NCBI GenBank assembly: GCA_015657535.1
Contig: JADHZB010000376.1
Coordinates: 1-52,487, forward strand
Reading direction: 5' to 3'
Length of the DNA stretch: 52,487 nucleotides
Source of the DNA: Nephromyces sp. MM_2019
Taxonomy: Eukaryota; Apicomplexa; Aconoidasida; Nephromycida
Shown here: piece after piece, positions 12,508-24,101 of the stretch
Numbering within the stretch: position 1 is the first letter of the stretch
Layout of the letters: every line of letters begins with the position of its first letter
Translations under genes and position numbers: made by a program
The notes under the pieces: model-generated
Told to the model about the DNA's origin: nothing
The model's database searches: none
The model's input: only the letters and a program-made list of their open reading frames with translations

Positions 12508-13122
12508 GCAGAATTTTTTTCAGTTTCACTAATTCTTTTAGGGTTTATGTATGATAGAGAACTTTTGTAACAGCTATCATAGAGCGTTTGCTCGTCTAGT
12601 TAGTATATAGGAATCATTTTTAGTCAAATAAAGTATCTATTAGATTCTTATGATTAATTAGACTGACTTTATTGTTTTTTTGAGCTAAGTTTATTTATTT
12701 AAAACTCATTTTTAATAATTTAATTTGATTTATAAATGTCTTAATCATTCATTACCAAAGTTAGTTGATTGAATTTCAGTTTTAAGAAAACAATTAGAGA
12801 TATATCACCAATATAGGGTTTTAATCTAATTCATTCCAACAACTTTTTCTATTACTTGAATACCACGGATCAATATATTTGAGTTTACTCTGGTCTGTAA
12901 AACAAATGAAAAGTAGTACACAAAGAAAATGTTTCTCTAAGTTAACGCTTTACTTGTAATATAGCCATTCTCCAAGTATGCCTTGAATACTCTTTAAATA
13001 GAAAACAACCAAGCCCAATGCCAGCTAATAGGAACAACTGATTAATTCTGCTTTTCAGAAAGCTTAAGTATTTTTACAACAATTTATTTTTAGGAAATAG
13101 TATTAATTAGAAATTCAATGGG
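12508..13122. other. Convergent intergenic region, nothing recognised
   Basis: This AT-rich stretch lies between the stop codons of two converging genes. It should hold both 3' UTRs. I see no coding exon, no CA/TG microsatellite and no structured RNA. It marks the start of the microsatellite-poor part of the window. Confidence 0.6.
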
Positions 13123-13950
13123 TTACTTTGATATATATTTGACCAATGAATTAATTTTGCGTGGTTCTTCTCTTTTCCCCCCAGCTACTAAACATGATTT
13201 TGAAGATAACTCAGTGTTATTATTTATAATGATTGATGGAGTAGCACTATACTCATTAATCACATCTGTCCTTATCCTATAAAGCTCAGAAAGCACTGTT
13301 AGTTTGAGTTTTTCAAATTCTTGTTTCAAATCGTCTTGATTATTTGATTTTTTTTTTATTCGCTGAAAAATACAATAATTCAAAATACCTATTTATATCT
13401 CATATTTTATATGAGCGGAGTATATGAAAATACAAATTTAAATTCAGTTTACCTCAGATTGCATTCTTACTAAATTGTGCTGTATAGAATTCCTATCTGT
13501 TGTATGTGAACCAATAAATAACAAGACTATAAATACTCAGTACAAATTAATATAAAGGAATAGATTCAAATCAATTTTTCAACCCCAAGAGAGTTTACAT
13601 TGAAACATAAGCTAAGCATATTATTTCATAACATGAATATTTCTAACAAATTGCGTAGCATTGGCAAATGATTTCAACACTTCAATGAATTTAAATCTCC
13701 ATAAAAACTAACAAAGGACTACACAAAATTATGTATGATATTATAAGTAAAAAGAATATTCTCTACAAAGTGCTTTAATTAGTAGCTAATATTCTTTATG
13801 AGCGGCTGATGATGATACATGGGAGTTTTGAATTAATTTAAACTTATTTAAACAAAATTTGGACACACCACCTATTGTACCTTTGAAATAATATGTGATG
13901 TCGTTTTCCTTGTCTTTTGATAAATTGACTCCTGGTTTGAAATTAAGCAT
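13123..13950 (-). CDS. Small unrecognised protein, four exons, helical C-terminus
   Basis: I do not recognise this gene. A model in phase is: exon 1 13819-13950 starting MLNFKPGVNLSKDKEN; exon 2 about 13632-13700 (FLWRFKFIEVLKSFANATQF); exon 3 13453-13479; exon 4 13362 down to a TAA at 13123-13125, giving about 160 residues. Exon 4 is the best supported: an 80-codon frame following a clean TTTTTCAG acceptor, with a predicted charged helix (DDLKQEFEKLKLTVLSELYR) and a basic end. Exons 1 and 2 are supported by open frames and by donor and acceptor sites of matching phase. No signal peptide or catalytic motif is seen. The exon 2 boundaries are the least certain part. Confidence 0.5.
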
Positions 13951-15130
13951 TGTCAAGATAATATTGAATAAGACGAACAAATATTTTAGTGGTTTAATTA
14001 ATAATTATAATATATAATTTTTGAATTAATGTAGAAAGACAAAATCTGACCCTTCGAAAGTTTAGATCAAGGTTTTAAGGTACTAACAACTTGGTCAACA
14101 GGCAAAAGCTACATATAAAAGTAGAATATTGCCAATATATTTTAGCTCCTAATTGATTTGTTAAAATAATGAAAAATCTTCATAATTTTTATTAATCACA
14201 ATGTCATTTTTGTTTGATCTATAGTAATAATTTAAATTTATCAATTATATAGATTCCTCAATTCCTATGATACTAATTATCTTAAATCTTAGTGCTTTTC
14301 TTATAGTTTTAAGAATGATTTGCTTTTCATAGATTAAGAGAATAAGATGTTTCCCTTTTTGAAAGACTTAACCATCCTAGCTATAATTTTAACTTACTGT
14401 CCCAAGACTCAAGCAGGGTACAAATTATTAACTATTTTTAATTAGCACTTAGCATAAAGATTGTCAAAAATTATATTAAGAGCTCATACATTTATTATGC
14501 AACATGAATTAGAACGATAGTGAAATTTATAAGTAATCACACTTTTGTGGCATTGATTTACACAACAATGTTAAAAATTTGCACTAGAAAATGGAGCCAA
14601 CACATTAGCTCATAATTTTGTGAAGTTCATAGATACTTAAGGAACAGATTTTTTGTGCTAGAAAAAAAATCGATTACTAGAGCAAAGATTTCAAAATGAA
14701 ACTAGCAAACTCCTAAATTCAACGAAACAAATGAAACTTCAATAAATAAGGGATGAAAGGAACTCTAATTTATCAAAATATTTTCAATTTCCTAAATCAA
14801 CATATTTGTGAATATAATGAAACCCAATCGCTAAAGATGCTTATGCTTAGTAACCACATAATTTTTTTAAAATTTTATTATTTTATTCAAGGGCTCCAAA
14901 CGATACTCAGACAATACCACATTGAACATATTCTTAACTATTATAGATCTCTTACTGTTTTTACATCATTTTTAAGTTTACATAACGCTTAGTTATTATC
15001 AATTTAAACTTGGCAAAAATTTTGGTTACGACTGCTTGAAATTTCTTTGTTATACTGTAATTGGAAATGGATTTCGAGCTAAACTTTTTAAGTTGAGTGA
15101 AATAATTCTGAACAGCTTAAATTGCAGATC
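13951..15130. other. Divergent intergenic region, nothing recognised
   Basis: About 1.2 kb of AT-rich sequence between two diverging gene models. A 79-codon open frame at 14753-14992 (plus) is rich in Leu, Ile, Phe and Tyr, as chance translation of AT-rich DNA gives, and has no flanking splice context. Extra 5' exons of either neighbour cannot be excluded. Confidence 0.5.
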
Positions 15131-18100
15131 ATGTTATTTTTGTTAGGAGTAAGTTTATTTTTAAAAAAATTTTAGGTATTTGATCCCTATTCAATGCTTG
15201 AAGCGGTTCCTGAGATGATTCAAGAGCTAGAGGCTATGATAGACCTTTTCGAAAAGTCTAAGCGGCCCAATGAAACAAAGGTTCGAGTTGATGAGTTGGA
15301 AATTGTGCTACAAAAGCATCTCGAGAATACGGAAATCATGATATCTAATCCGAAATTAGGGCAACTTATTAGAAGTGATTTCAAAGATGAACTTAATTTC
15401 TTGGGATATTGGAAATGTATAAGCTGATAAATTTATACACATTTGAGATCAATTTTAAGGATTCACGAAATTATTCATAATGTTATTTAGGTATGGATAA
15501 GTTGGTTCATGAGCTGAGTGAACTTGATAATAAGTTTGATGATGTACAAATTGAAAGCTTGAGGAATTTCAGAGACTTATTAATTGATATTTATAAAAAG
15601 AACGGGAGGAAAAAGCTAATAAAATCTTTAGTTTGTGATGCTATCACAAAAGTAGCATCTATAAGTTCTAATCATGAATTTTGGAAATCAGTATATCAGG
15701 CAATTTCAACATCTACTCAAGAGGATTTCTTGCTTGATGAATTAGCCACAGTTGTGCTTGAGTTTTTAAAATACTACCTTAATCATTTAAGCAATAAGGA
15801 CAATCAATTAGATGGTTTAGATATGCCCAGAAACAATTCAAAAACAAATGAGGCGCAGCAAGATGACAGTAATAACTTATTTTTCCTATCTATTCTACAT
15901 TTCAGAACTTATATACTGTGTACTGAGCAGGTAAATTCCAACCATATTCAAAGCTTATACCAATCTCGGAAATTTATGATGGAGGAAAAAACATAAATTA
16001 TGAAGAATCTACTGAAGGTTTAGCTTAGTTTTATAAGATTATTAAGCTAGATGTTAGCTATATAAAAACCATATTGAAACAGAAATTCTCAAAGAGGTGT
16101 TTATGGAAATTTCCAAAGCTTGGAAAACTGCTATTGGTGATCCCGATTTGCGTAGCTCACCTATAGTCAATGAACTTAGAAAAGCAATTGAAGTTTTTCC
16201 AAAATTAGATGAATATATTGCACTTAAAGAAGAGGTAATGTCATTCATGAAGCCATTGAAGGTGTTTTAAATGAGAAACTTAATTGTTTCATTATCAGAG
16301 AAGAAAGAGATCACGTAAAGAGAAACAAAAAGTTATTGAGGAGAATAAACATTTGTCCCAGAGAATTGATGTTGTAAGCTTAGCTATCAATTTCTTATTT
16401 TTAAAAGCTTCTCATCATTAAACTTGTTAATTTAAATAAAATTAGATTCAAAAAATGAATGAAGACCAAAAATTTGTGGTCAGTGTAACTTAAATGCTTG
16501 AAAAGTTTTAAGTAAAGCTAATTGATAGATAGTATCATGACTTGATTAGATCACTGAATTAGAACATGAGAAAAGCTTGTTAAATCAAAAACTTGATGAT
16601 CAGAAGAAAGAAATTGAGCAATCCCTCAACACATCTAAAGGTCTAAAAGCTTAGTGTCAACTATATATACTTGTTTATTTATTTTAAAGGCCGTTTTCAT
16701 TTTTTGTTTACTCAAACAACTCCTTTAGATTATAAAGGTGAATTTGAAAAGATGTCAATAACACTTGAATCACTAAAGGCAGAGATAGAAACTTGGGTTG
16801 GTTTTCTAGCTCAACTATTTCCCAATAAAAATTTGTATATAATTATATATAATTTGTTACATTCTTATTATAGAAAGATAAATACCAAGTAAAAGTAAAA
16901 AATGAAATGATTTTCATAGAAAAGATAGAAGATCTTAAGCAACAAAATCAAGGTAAGGCTTCAGAGAATGCATCGCAACATTTGTTTCCAAATTAATTAA
17001 TTCTAACTCAGAAATAAATTACAAGCTTGAAAAAGTGGTCACAGAAGTGAATGATTTAAAAGGTTTCCTTGAAATGTTTGACTCTTTCAATTATTCACAT
17101 TAAAACTGATTTATTATTTATAGCACAAGACATACTGTCACAAACCCAGCTAAAAATTCTTCGAGAAAACGTATGAATCTGCAAATCTTTAAGCTATATT
17201 ATGCAAATTTTTAATAAAAAGCTTTACACTTGATAATATCTCATAAAGATTGAATATCTTTTTACAATATTTTCTTCCAGGAAGGAAAACACAAAAGGGA
17301 ATGGGAAAAGGAAGAACAGAGTCTTGCTGGTTAGCTCAATTACTCAATAAGTCTTTGTTTAACTACATCATAAACGTTAATTATATTTTGGCATGTCTTT
17401 ATTATACAATAAATATGAAAGCACATAGCCTAAGTTATAGATTACAAAAATTTCGAAAAATATTCACTTTAGAAAACCATGAGAAAGAAATTGATAGATT
17501 GAATTCAAAGTTGATACAGTTGAAGTGTATCCTTGAAGATAAAGAGGTAACGCAACTTACATCTATGATTTGAATTTTTTTACTAGAATTTACATTTTTA
17601 CGAAAGTCCAATATAATTAATCTGGAGAACCGATTAAATGAGATATCAGACCAGGTGACCTAATTAATAATTAGATTTGCTTAGACATGACTATTCAAAT
17701 TGCCTGTAAAAATTATCACCTTAGAAAAGCCATAAACCAAATTTTGATGCTAATTTTGTTAATTCATTGAAAAAATCACGAAGTCAAATGGATAAGTTAT
17801 TCAACAAAATCAACACTGAAATAAATCATCAGCTAGATTCTGAACAAGAGAGTCATGAGACATCAAGTACATTGACTAGAGAATAGCTTTAATTTTAGTG
17901 AAGCATAACAAAAAATCATTGTATTTCTTCTTAAAATCAGGGATAGGAAATAGAATCGAATATCTAAGTAACCTTTGGGTTGCCCAAAATGACTACCTTC
18001 AAAGAATGGAATTAATTCTCGAAAACATGTAATTTTCACAAAAGTGAAATTCCTAACTATGTTCTCAAACTGAAAATTGAACTGTATAAAAATTTAGGGG

Positions 18101-19371
18101 CCTAATTAATGAAAAGAGGAATGAAAATGAAAGGTCCTTTGGGTCCCTAGCAGAGCAACATAGATTCAGTGAAAAGGGTATTTTGAAATAAAACAATTAC
18201 TAACACAAATTTTTTTATCACAAGGCAAACTTGTAAATTGTCCCTTAAATTGAGTTTTTCAGAACTTGAAGATCATTGGGCAATTATAGACCACGATATT
18301 GTGAGAAAATTTCATTATTTTATTGTACTGAGTAAGAATCTCATATTTATATAAACTTTTGGAAAAATTTCAGGATAATATCAACATAAAAAAAGCTAAC
18401 AACACTCTACGGGAAAAAGAAATATATAGAGACGCTGAAAAAGTTAGCAAAGCTCATTTGACTCTTTTAATTATCAATAGTCACATAAACTCATTCTTTT
18501 CCCAAAGTTCCTATTTTTGGAACCAGTGATAGGAGTTTCGAATCAAAAGCACAAAACTTCACCCACAAAATATAAACTAACCAAACCAACAGGTTATTTA
18601 TAAAATTATTAAATTTGTATAGTGCTATAGTTGGATGAAACTTAATACTTATTCAAAGAATCGAGGAAATTATGTCTTTTCAAATTATATATTTATAGAA
18701 AACAATGGCATTGATTTAAATGGAGAAAGTCAAACTCAAAGGTAAAAAAAAGTAGTTGTTAAAACTTTGCAGCCCAATTTATCGATATATATTATTAAAA
18801 TAGGCCCCAAAACTTGGTTTTACATTCGTTAAAGCAACCTATAGGTGCGTAATTAACATGGGTAAGAAGTTTCAGAAAAATTACTAGTAGAGAATTGTTT
18901 CTATTTTTTAAGCTGATAAAGGCAAATTAGGAAAGGACTTCAAGCAAGATTTTGCAAAACAGAAATATTATTCAATGTTCAAGATGGATGGTATATCAAC
19001 TCGACGTTTATCTTCCAAAGCACGCTCTGGAAGAAAAAAGAGTAACTTTGTTTTGAAATTGACTTAGACATCTTATAACAATTGAATTCTTGTAGGAAGT
19101 GAAAAATCGGAAGCAAAAAGTGTAGACCATCATCAAATACCAAAACAATCCTTTAGCTTTAAAGATAGTATAGGTAAATCAATTGTTAGCTGAATTTGAG
19201 TCAGAGTTGAAAATAAAAAAAGAAATATTTGATAACTTGATGATTCGAGTCATTTTCTCAGATTCAATATTGAATATATTGGTGGGATGTGGTGCTACCG
19301 GATTTCTTGAAGATAAAAATACCGAACCAGCTAAAAACAGTGTTAAAAATACGAATAAGACGGGCAAATAG
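15131..19371 (+). CDS. Long coiled-coil protein with at least 20 exons (function unknown)
   Basis: At least 20 consecutive exons follow one another in phase on the plus strand. Clear ones include 15131-15148, 15176-15416, 15490-15928, 15952-16018, about 16081-16232, 16299-16373, 16552-16640, 16875-16951, then short exons near 17010, 17125, 17281, 17475, 17610 and 17730-17860, and further ones to a TAG at 19369-19371. The first 250 residues look like a helical globular region (DPYSMLEAVPEMIQELEAMI). From about 16299 to 17640 the translation is classic coiled coil rich in Glu, Lys, Gln and Leu (ITELEHEKSLLNQKLDDQKK). The last quarter is basic (RRLSSKARSGRKK). Two introns are only 27 and 23 bases. 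A structural or cytoskeletal role, such as spindle pole, kinetochore or inner membrane complex, is possible but not shown. I could not place the last exon (from about 19180) cleanly, and a second gene could begin after about 18500. Confidence 0.65.
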
Positions 19372-19744
19372 CGCATATGGGGGATGCTATTCTTGGAAAT
19401 CTAATTATATAGAAATTTGATAATCGAGTTTGCAATTAGGTTGAATTATAAACCAACTAATTCGGTTATTACATAAAATTTTATATTGTTGATAATATTT
19501 AGTAAAATTTCCATCCAATCAGTGTATGACTTAAAAAAGGTAATAACAATTGAGATGTTTTTGAATAATGTGAAAAATAAAAATCTTGTTTTTCTTTCCG
19601 ATTTAAATCGAATAATTTTTATAAAAATCGATACAGATGGGGATCTTAGTAGCCCAAAGCTGTGAAAAGAAATATATTTAAGCCTCATTCTAATTTATTG
19701 AAAAATGTTGAGCTCCACGAAGTTTATCTTTGTATATTTGAAAC
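19372..19744. other. Convergent 3' region
   Basis: 373 bases separate the last stop of the coiled-coil gene from the stop of the CCDC124-like gene. An 80-codon minus-strand open frame (19446-19688) is Phe/Ile/Lys-rich, has no homology I recognise and no splice context, and I do not call it. Confidence 0.5.
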
Positions 19745-21067
19745 TTAATGGCCTCTTACAGGATTCTCTGGTGCAGTTCCCCACTATTCCAAAAAATTTG
19801 GTACAGTTAGTTAATATTATTAGCGTGAAAATCAATTTTAATTTACCATTTTCCATATCAACTCTTTTAGTTGAGATCGCTTAAGTGTTGGATTTTCACT
19901 TCTCATTAAAGGCATCATTTTTGCTTCATATGCCAAGAATGCCTTTAATTAATAAAAATGCAGTAATACTTTAGGATGAAAGACATTTTTAATCTAAGGA
20001 ATTATCATTACTGCTTTCATTCGTTTTTCTGGGTGTTTGTCTGCATTCTTATCAATGCTCAAGGCACTCAAAGCGTTATCGATACCGGAAGCTGCATATA
20101 CAATATGGCCATCAATTTTTACACTTTTATATATATTTTATCATTTTATAAATAAAATGATATTACTTGCAACGAAGTCCATGTTGTTATTCCTAGCTTC
20201 TATCTCATGAGCCATAACTTCAAGGTTGAAGTTCTCTACTAATAAATCATCAGAAGTTTCTTCCTGCATTGCAAACGTTCAAATTTAGTACAAGGTAGCT
20301 CTTAATATTCTAAATAAATTTTACCTCAGCTTTTGATTTCTGAGAAGAAGTTTTCAGGAGTCTTTTGGCAATTTCAGCACGAGTTAGTTTTTCTACAGCC
20401 TTTAATAAGAAAATTAATACAAAAAACTAAGTGCTAAGTGTGTATATTAAGAATTTCATACTTGTTGAGTATTTTTGCCTGGCTTTTTAGATAAAGATGA
20501 AAGCTCTTTTTCTTCTTTTGCTTCCAACTCTTTAATTTCCTGCTTTTTTAGCTGTTTTGCATCAGTTTTCAATTTTGCTTCAAGCTGAAATTAAAAACGA
20601 TTTGATGATTTTGAATTGCAGTGTAGATAGAAAAAATACATGGATGATGAGCTTAGTAATAATTAACAAGTTATATACTTTTTAACAATGCTTATTCAAG
20701 TTAGGAAGTTAAATTCAAATTTTACGCTGTCTTGTGATAAAAGGTAGCTACGATCGGTGGATACAAGCTTTATAAAGAAAATTTAAAAATTTTGTAAGTT
20801 TTCAAAGCGAATCAAATAAGAAAGTGATTTCCCGGAAAATTATGGCTTGCAAATAAGTAACATGTTAGGATATTGTTTTACTACATGGATTAAATAATCA
20901 TTGACCTTCCTGTTTTGTATTGCTTGTGTATGTTTGTCATTGTCCTCCCACTTTTTATCTTGCTTTTCTTTCTCAATCTCATTCTTTTTCTGTTGAATAG
21001 CTGCTTTTTTTCTTTCATTAGCTACTAGAGCTTTAGTGTTTACACCTACAACCTTTTTCAGAACCAT
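19745..21067 (-). CDS. CCDC124: CCDC124/Lso2-like ribosome-associated protein
   Basis: Family members bind the intersubunit face of idle 80S ribosomes and help their recovery from dormancy. Seven exons join in phase: 20906-21067, 20462-20584, 20325-20399, 20167-20263, 20012-20091, 19847-19942, 19745-19783, giving 223 residues, the same as human CCDC124. The N-terminal 90 residues are a Lys/Glu/Gln single helix beginning MVLKKVVGVNTKALVANERK with WEDNDKH matching the family's YWxDDDKH. The C-terminal half carries NALSALSIDKNADKHPEKRM, AFLAYEAKMMPLMRSENPTL and SQLKELIWKMWGTAPENPV, the diagnostic conserved block. The first donor, GTCAAT, is weak; the other junctions are standard. It converges on the coiled-coil gene. 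This is an ordinary housekeeping gene and the identification is strong. Confidence 0.92.
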
Positions 21068-21872
21068 TTTTCATCCATTTTATGGCCCAGCCCTGGTCAT
21101 AGGAATTCTAAATTATAAAAGGAAAAAGGGTTGTTGTAGGGGAGCTGAAGAAAGGGGTAAGTTAATCAAAAAATAATGTTTTCAGTGTACTTAAGATGTT
21201 AAACTATTATATATTTAATTTAAAGAAGCTATTCGATATCCTTAATTGTCCTTCATGAAAACAAAGGTTTAGCAAGTTATAATATGCAATAAGGACCTTG
21301 TTTATGAATATACTACAGGTTAGGTTATACTTAATGGTCAATAAAAAAACGGCTAGAGCAAGCTTTACATGACATAGTGACAATTAGAATAAATTACCTA
21401 ATCATTTATCTTACACGCTTAAAGCTTCATATGATAAGCAAGCTTCGTGTAACTGGTGTGATAAATAAAGTCTAGCTAGTCTAGATTTCTGGTCACTTTT
21501 TGAATTTTTCGAGGTATCGATTAAAACTATTATAGAGTTCACAAAAGCACACTTTTTAATTTATTATTGAAAAGCTAAAATAATTGTAGACCAAACATTA
21601 TTAAGCCAACTTGTCGCTCTAAGTCAGTGTATATACATAAACAATTACGCTTAAGTTTGCAATAAAAATTCTTAAAATTAATTATAAAAGATGTGTAAAC
21701 TCATGTTGTCTATATTACCTTTAATAATATATATTCTTAAATTACATTTGGCTTCAAGTTTGGACCCACCCCTACCCGAAGCATGTAATTGTATTGTTTT
21801 TAGCAAGATGTTTATTAATTTCTTTATTCGTTAAAGTTGTAAATCATGTTAAAGTAATATTAAGGGAAAACT
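21068..21872. other. Divergent intergenic region, nothing recognised
   Basis: About 0.8 kb of AT-rich DNA upstream of both the CCDC124-like gene (minus) and the small gene at 21873 (plus). I see no open frame, repeat or RNA gene. It presumably holds the promoters. Confidence 0.5.
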
Positions 21873-22433
21873 ATGGTGGTAAGTCAAGGCCTTTAGTAAC
21901 CAACAATTCAATAAAACTAATTTCACATGAATTGAACAACAGAGGTAGAGGCAGCGCATTTCGAGTAAGATAGGTTCTATATTTATTTATAACCTCGTCT
22001 CTATCCATTTAACAGTAAAATGCTACAAGAATATCATGAATTGTAAATCTTATAAATCCCGGAATGCTATAACTAATATTAGTAATTGAAATTATCTAGG
22101 GATCATAATTTACCAAAAAAGGAATTAAAGCTCTTGAGTGTTAAATATATAATGCAAAATTAGATGTTTGAAAATATAAGAATTTCCAGGACACATTGGC
22201 CGATAAAATAAGCCAAAAGTATGCTTTAGAGTTTTATGAATTTTACAATAAGGTATTGAATTTTCATATAAAGGCACTCAATTAAACACAAAATTGCAGG
22301 AGCTATATACGATGGAAGAAAGGATAATTAAGAATATTCTCATCATTGTAATGCAGCAATTTGCAAAGGTAGGAAATTTGTTGCTCTTACCAAATTAAAT
22401 TAGGAAAAATTTATAAAAGATACACCAACTTGA
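21873..22433 (+). CDS. Small unrecognised protein, six tiny exons
   Basis: A phase-consistent model runs ATGGTG (21873-21878), 21945-21964, 22100 to about 22143, 22190-22252, 22300-22368, 22404-22433 (TGA). It encodes about 75-80 residues, including DTLADKISQKYALEFYEFYN, then ELYTMEERIIKNILIIVMQQ and KEKFIKDTPT. The middle is amphipathic helix; there is no clear signal or membrane segment. The three last exons are bounded by strong AG/GT sites and are multiples of three, so each can be joined without shift. Exon 1 of two codons and the exon 3 donor are uncertain. I do not recognise a family. Confidence 0.42.
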
Positions 22434-23014
22434 AGATATTTATGTTAAACCCCAAATGATGAGTTTCCAGCAGATTAAAAGTCTATCTAAAAGTATCCCG
22501 GTATAAACCCTTAAACCAAAGAGTTATATCATAAATAAAATAATTTAGGTTTTGACAAATGGTAATTAAAATTTATGAAAGAAAAATTATTGATATCCTT
22601 CGCTATAAAGACACTCCCTGTAAAGATAAATCTAGCTGTAAAAGACTTGAGGTTTAAGAGACTGATTAGAAACTTATTTAAAAAAACCTATTTAATATAT
22701 TTATAGTTGCTTGTGAACAGGTGTAGTTTGGTTAGGAATGGTGCCAGCTTTGCTTACGATATCTTTTGTAAGGCTTAGCATCAAATTTATTATTTTAAAA
22801 TTAGAGTACCATTCAGTGGTCACTACACATGTTCTTAATTCAATCATATCCCTCCTCTGTGCTTGCCTTTTTATTGGACCAGTGCATATTTGTATATTAA
22901 AGAATTTCCCGGTAATTAACTTCGCCAAGTCTTAATTATTTATAGAGTTATTAAAATTACACATTGTCTTAGTACACCTGCAAATTCCCTTATCCTGTAT
23001 TCTCAACATTGTTC
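22434..23014. other. Region open on both strands, coding strand unresolved
   Basis: From about 22701 to 22935 both strands stay open for 65-75 codons, which is unusual in DNA this AT-rich. The minus reading starts MAKLITGKFFNIQICTGPIK at 22928; a plus reading gives hydrophobic segments; a third reading gives NRCSLVRNGASFAYDIFCK after a TTTATAG acceptor at about 22706. I cannot decide which, if any, is real. Confidence 0.35.
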
Positions 23015-23154
23015 ATGGCAACAAGCTCTGTTTGGGAGGCTGTAAAAGCTACCACAACTCTTTGTAGAATGTATGGAGGTAAGTTAAGAAAATTTCTTTG
23101 AACCAAAAAGTGCTAAATTTGTCAGATCCTGGATTCTCATCCTTAATGAGTTGA
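23015..23154 (+). CDS. Candidate 30-residue microprotein, two exons
   Basis: ATG at 23015 opens MATSSVWEAVKATTTLCRMY; a GTAAGT donor follows at 23079, and a TTTGTCAG acceptor at 23125 continues in phase with DPGFSSLMS and a TGA at 23152-23154. The composition (Ala, Thr, Ser, Trp, Val) is richer than chance translation of AT-rich DNA. It could be a very small mitochondrial or membrane-complex subunit, or the 5' end of a longer gene whose further exons I cannot see. It converges on FabZ, whose stop lies 183 bases downstream. Confidence 0.35.
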
Positions 23155-23336
23155 AAAAAATTTGGGAATATGTTTAATTTGTCTATTATTTTGATTCATT
23201 ACTGAAAAAAATTTAAAAACTTATTAGATTTAAAAATTTTAATTGAAATTCATCTTGAAGTTGTCATTTTATAAATTATATAAGCGTTGGCTATAGAAAC
23301 ATCAACTTTTAAAAATTAAAAATTTTGTTGGCGATT

Positions 23337-24101
23337 TTATTTTACGAGTGCAAAGGTTAACTCCTTAACTGAAAGAGCAAGCTGGCCATCAACATATCCT
23401 CTACCGGTCATTTTAGCTATGCCAAAGTTGGATCGCCAAGATACAAGCTCGGTTTCTAACACCAAAGTATCACCTAATGGGAAAATTTTATATTTTATAT
23501 TAGAATTTCAAAATTTGTATTATAGTTTACCAGGAACTAGAGGTTTTTTCCATTTGACACCTTCCACGCCTGCAAAGAAAAAATCACCTTTCCCATCACT
23601 AATGGGCTCCTGGAGGCATACAATACCACCTAATTGTGCGAGAGCTTCGAGTTGTAAGACCCCAGGCATTATAGCACGATTAGGGAAATGGCCATTGAAT
23701 TGGTCCTCATTTGCGGTTATCTGCTTTATAGCGATTGCTTTAACTCCGGGTTCATATTGTATAACTTTGTCAATAAGAAGGAAAGGGTATCTGTGAGGCA
23801 ATATTGATTTTATTTTCTCAATGTCAAATACTGTTGTTGGAAACTTGGCCGATTCTGAAAGATCATGAGCTGTTTTCCATTCAGTTTGTGTGCTTGTGAC
23901 CAAAGATACGGGTGGTGAAGCCCTCAGTTGATTAGGGTTTTGTGAACTTATACTTTCAGGTCTTTTATATGGGCTGATGGCTACTTCATTTTTAAACGAC
24001 TCCGTGTTGAACCCATTTGAAGGTGAAATTTCTGATAGGAAATGTAAAGCTGTTAATAGTGTCACTAAATATTTGAAATTGCATGACGATGTTGTAGACA
24101 T
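23337..24101 (-). CDS. FabZ: FabZ, beta-hydroxyacyl-ACP dehydratase, apicoplast-targeted
   Basis: FabZ removes water from 3-hydroxyacyl-ACP in type II fatty-acid elongation, which apicomplexans run in the apicoplast. Two exons, 23531-24101 and 23337-23473, join in phase 1 and give 235 residues. The hot-dog domain starts at about residue 92 (IEKIKSILPHRYPFLLIDKV). The catalytic His138 is in the GHFP motif and Glu152 in LQLEALAQ. Exon 2 encodes the last strands (WRSNFGIAKMTGRGYVDG). Residues 1-91 form an extension: a hydrophobic stretch at about 10-24 (KYLVTLLTALHFLS), like a signal sequence, followed by a Ser/Asn/Lys region like a transit peptide. This bipartite layout is typical of nuclear genes for apicoplast proteins. 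The gene diverges from the METTL16-like gene with 841 bases between starts. Confidence 0.95.

Noticed and set aside
14753..14992. 79-codon plus-strand frame
   Set aside because: Hydrophobic AT-driven composition, no splice context and no recognisable motif.
19446..19688. 80-codon minus-strand frame between convergent genes
   Set aside because: Phe/Ile/Lys-rich chance translation in a 3' UTR region.
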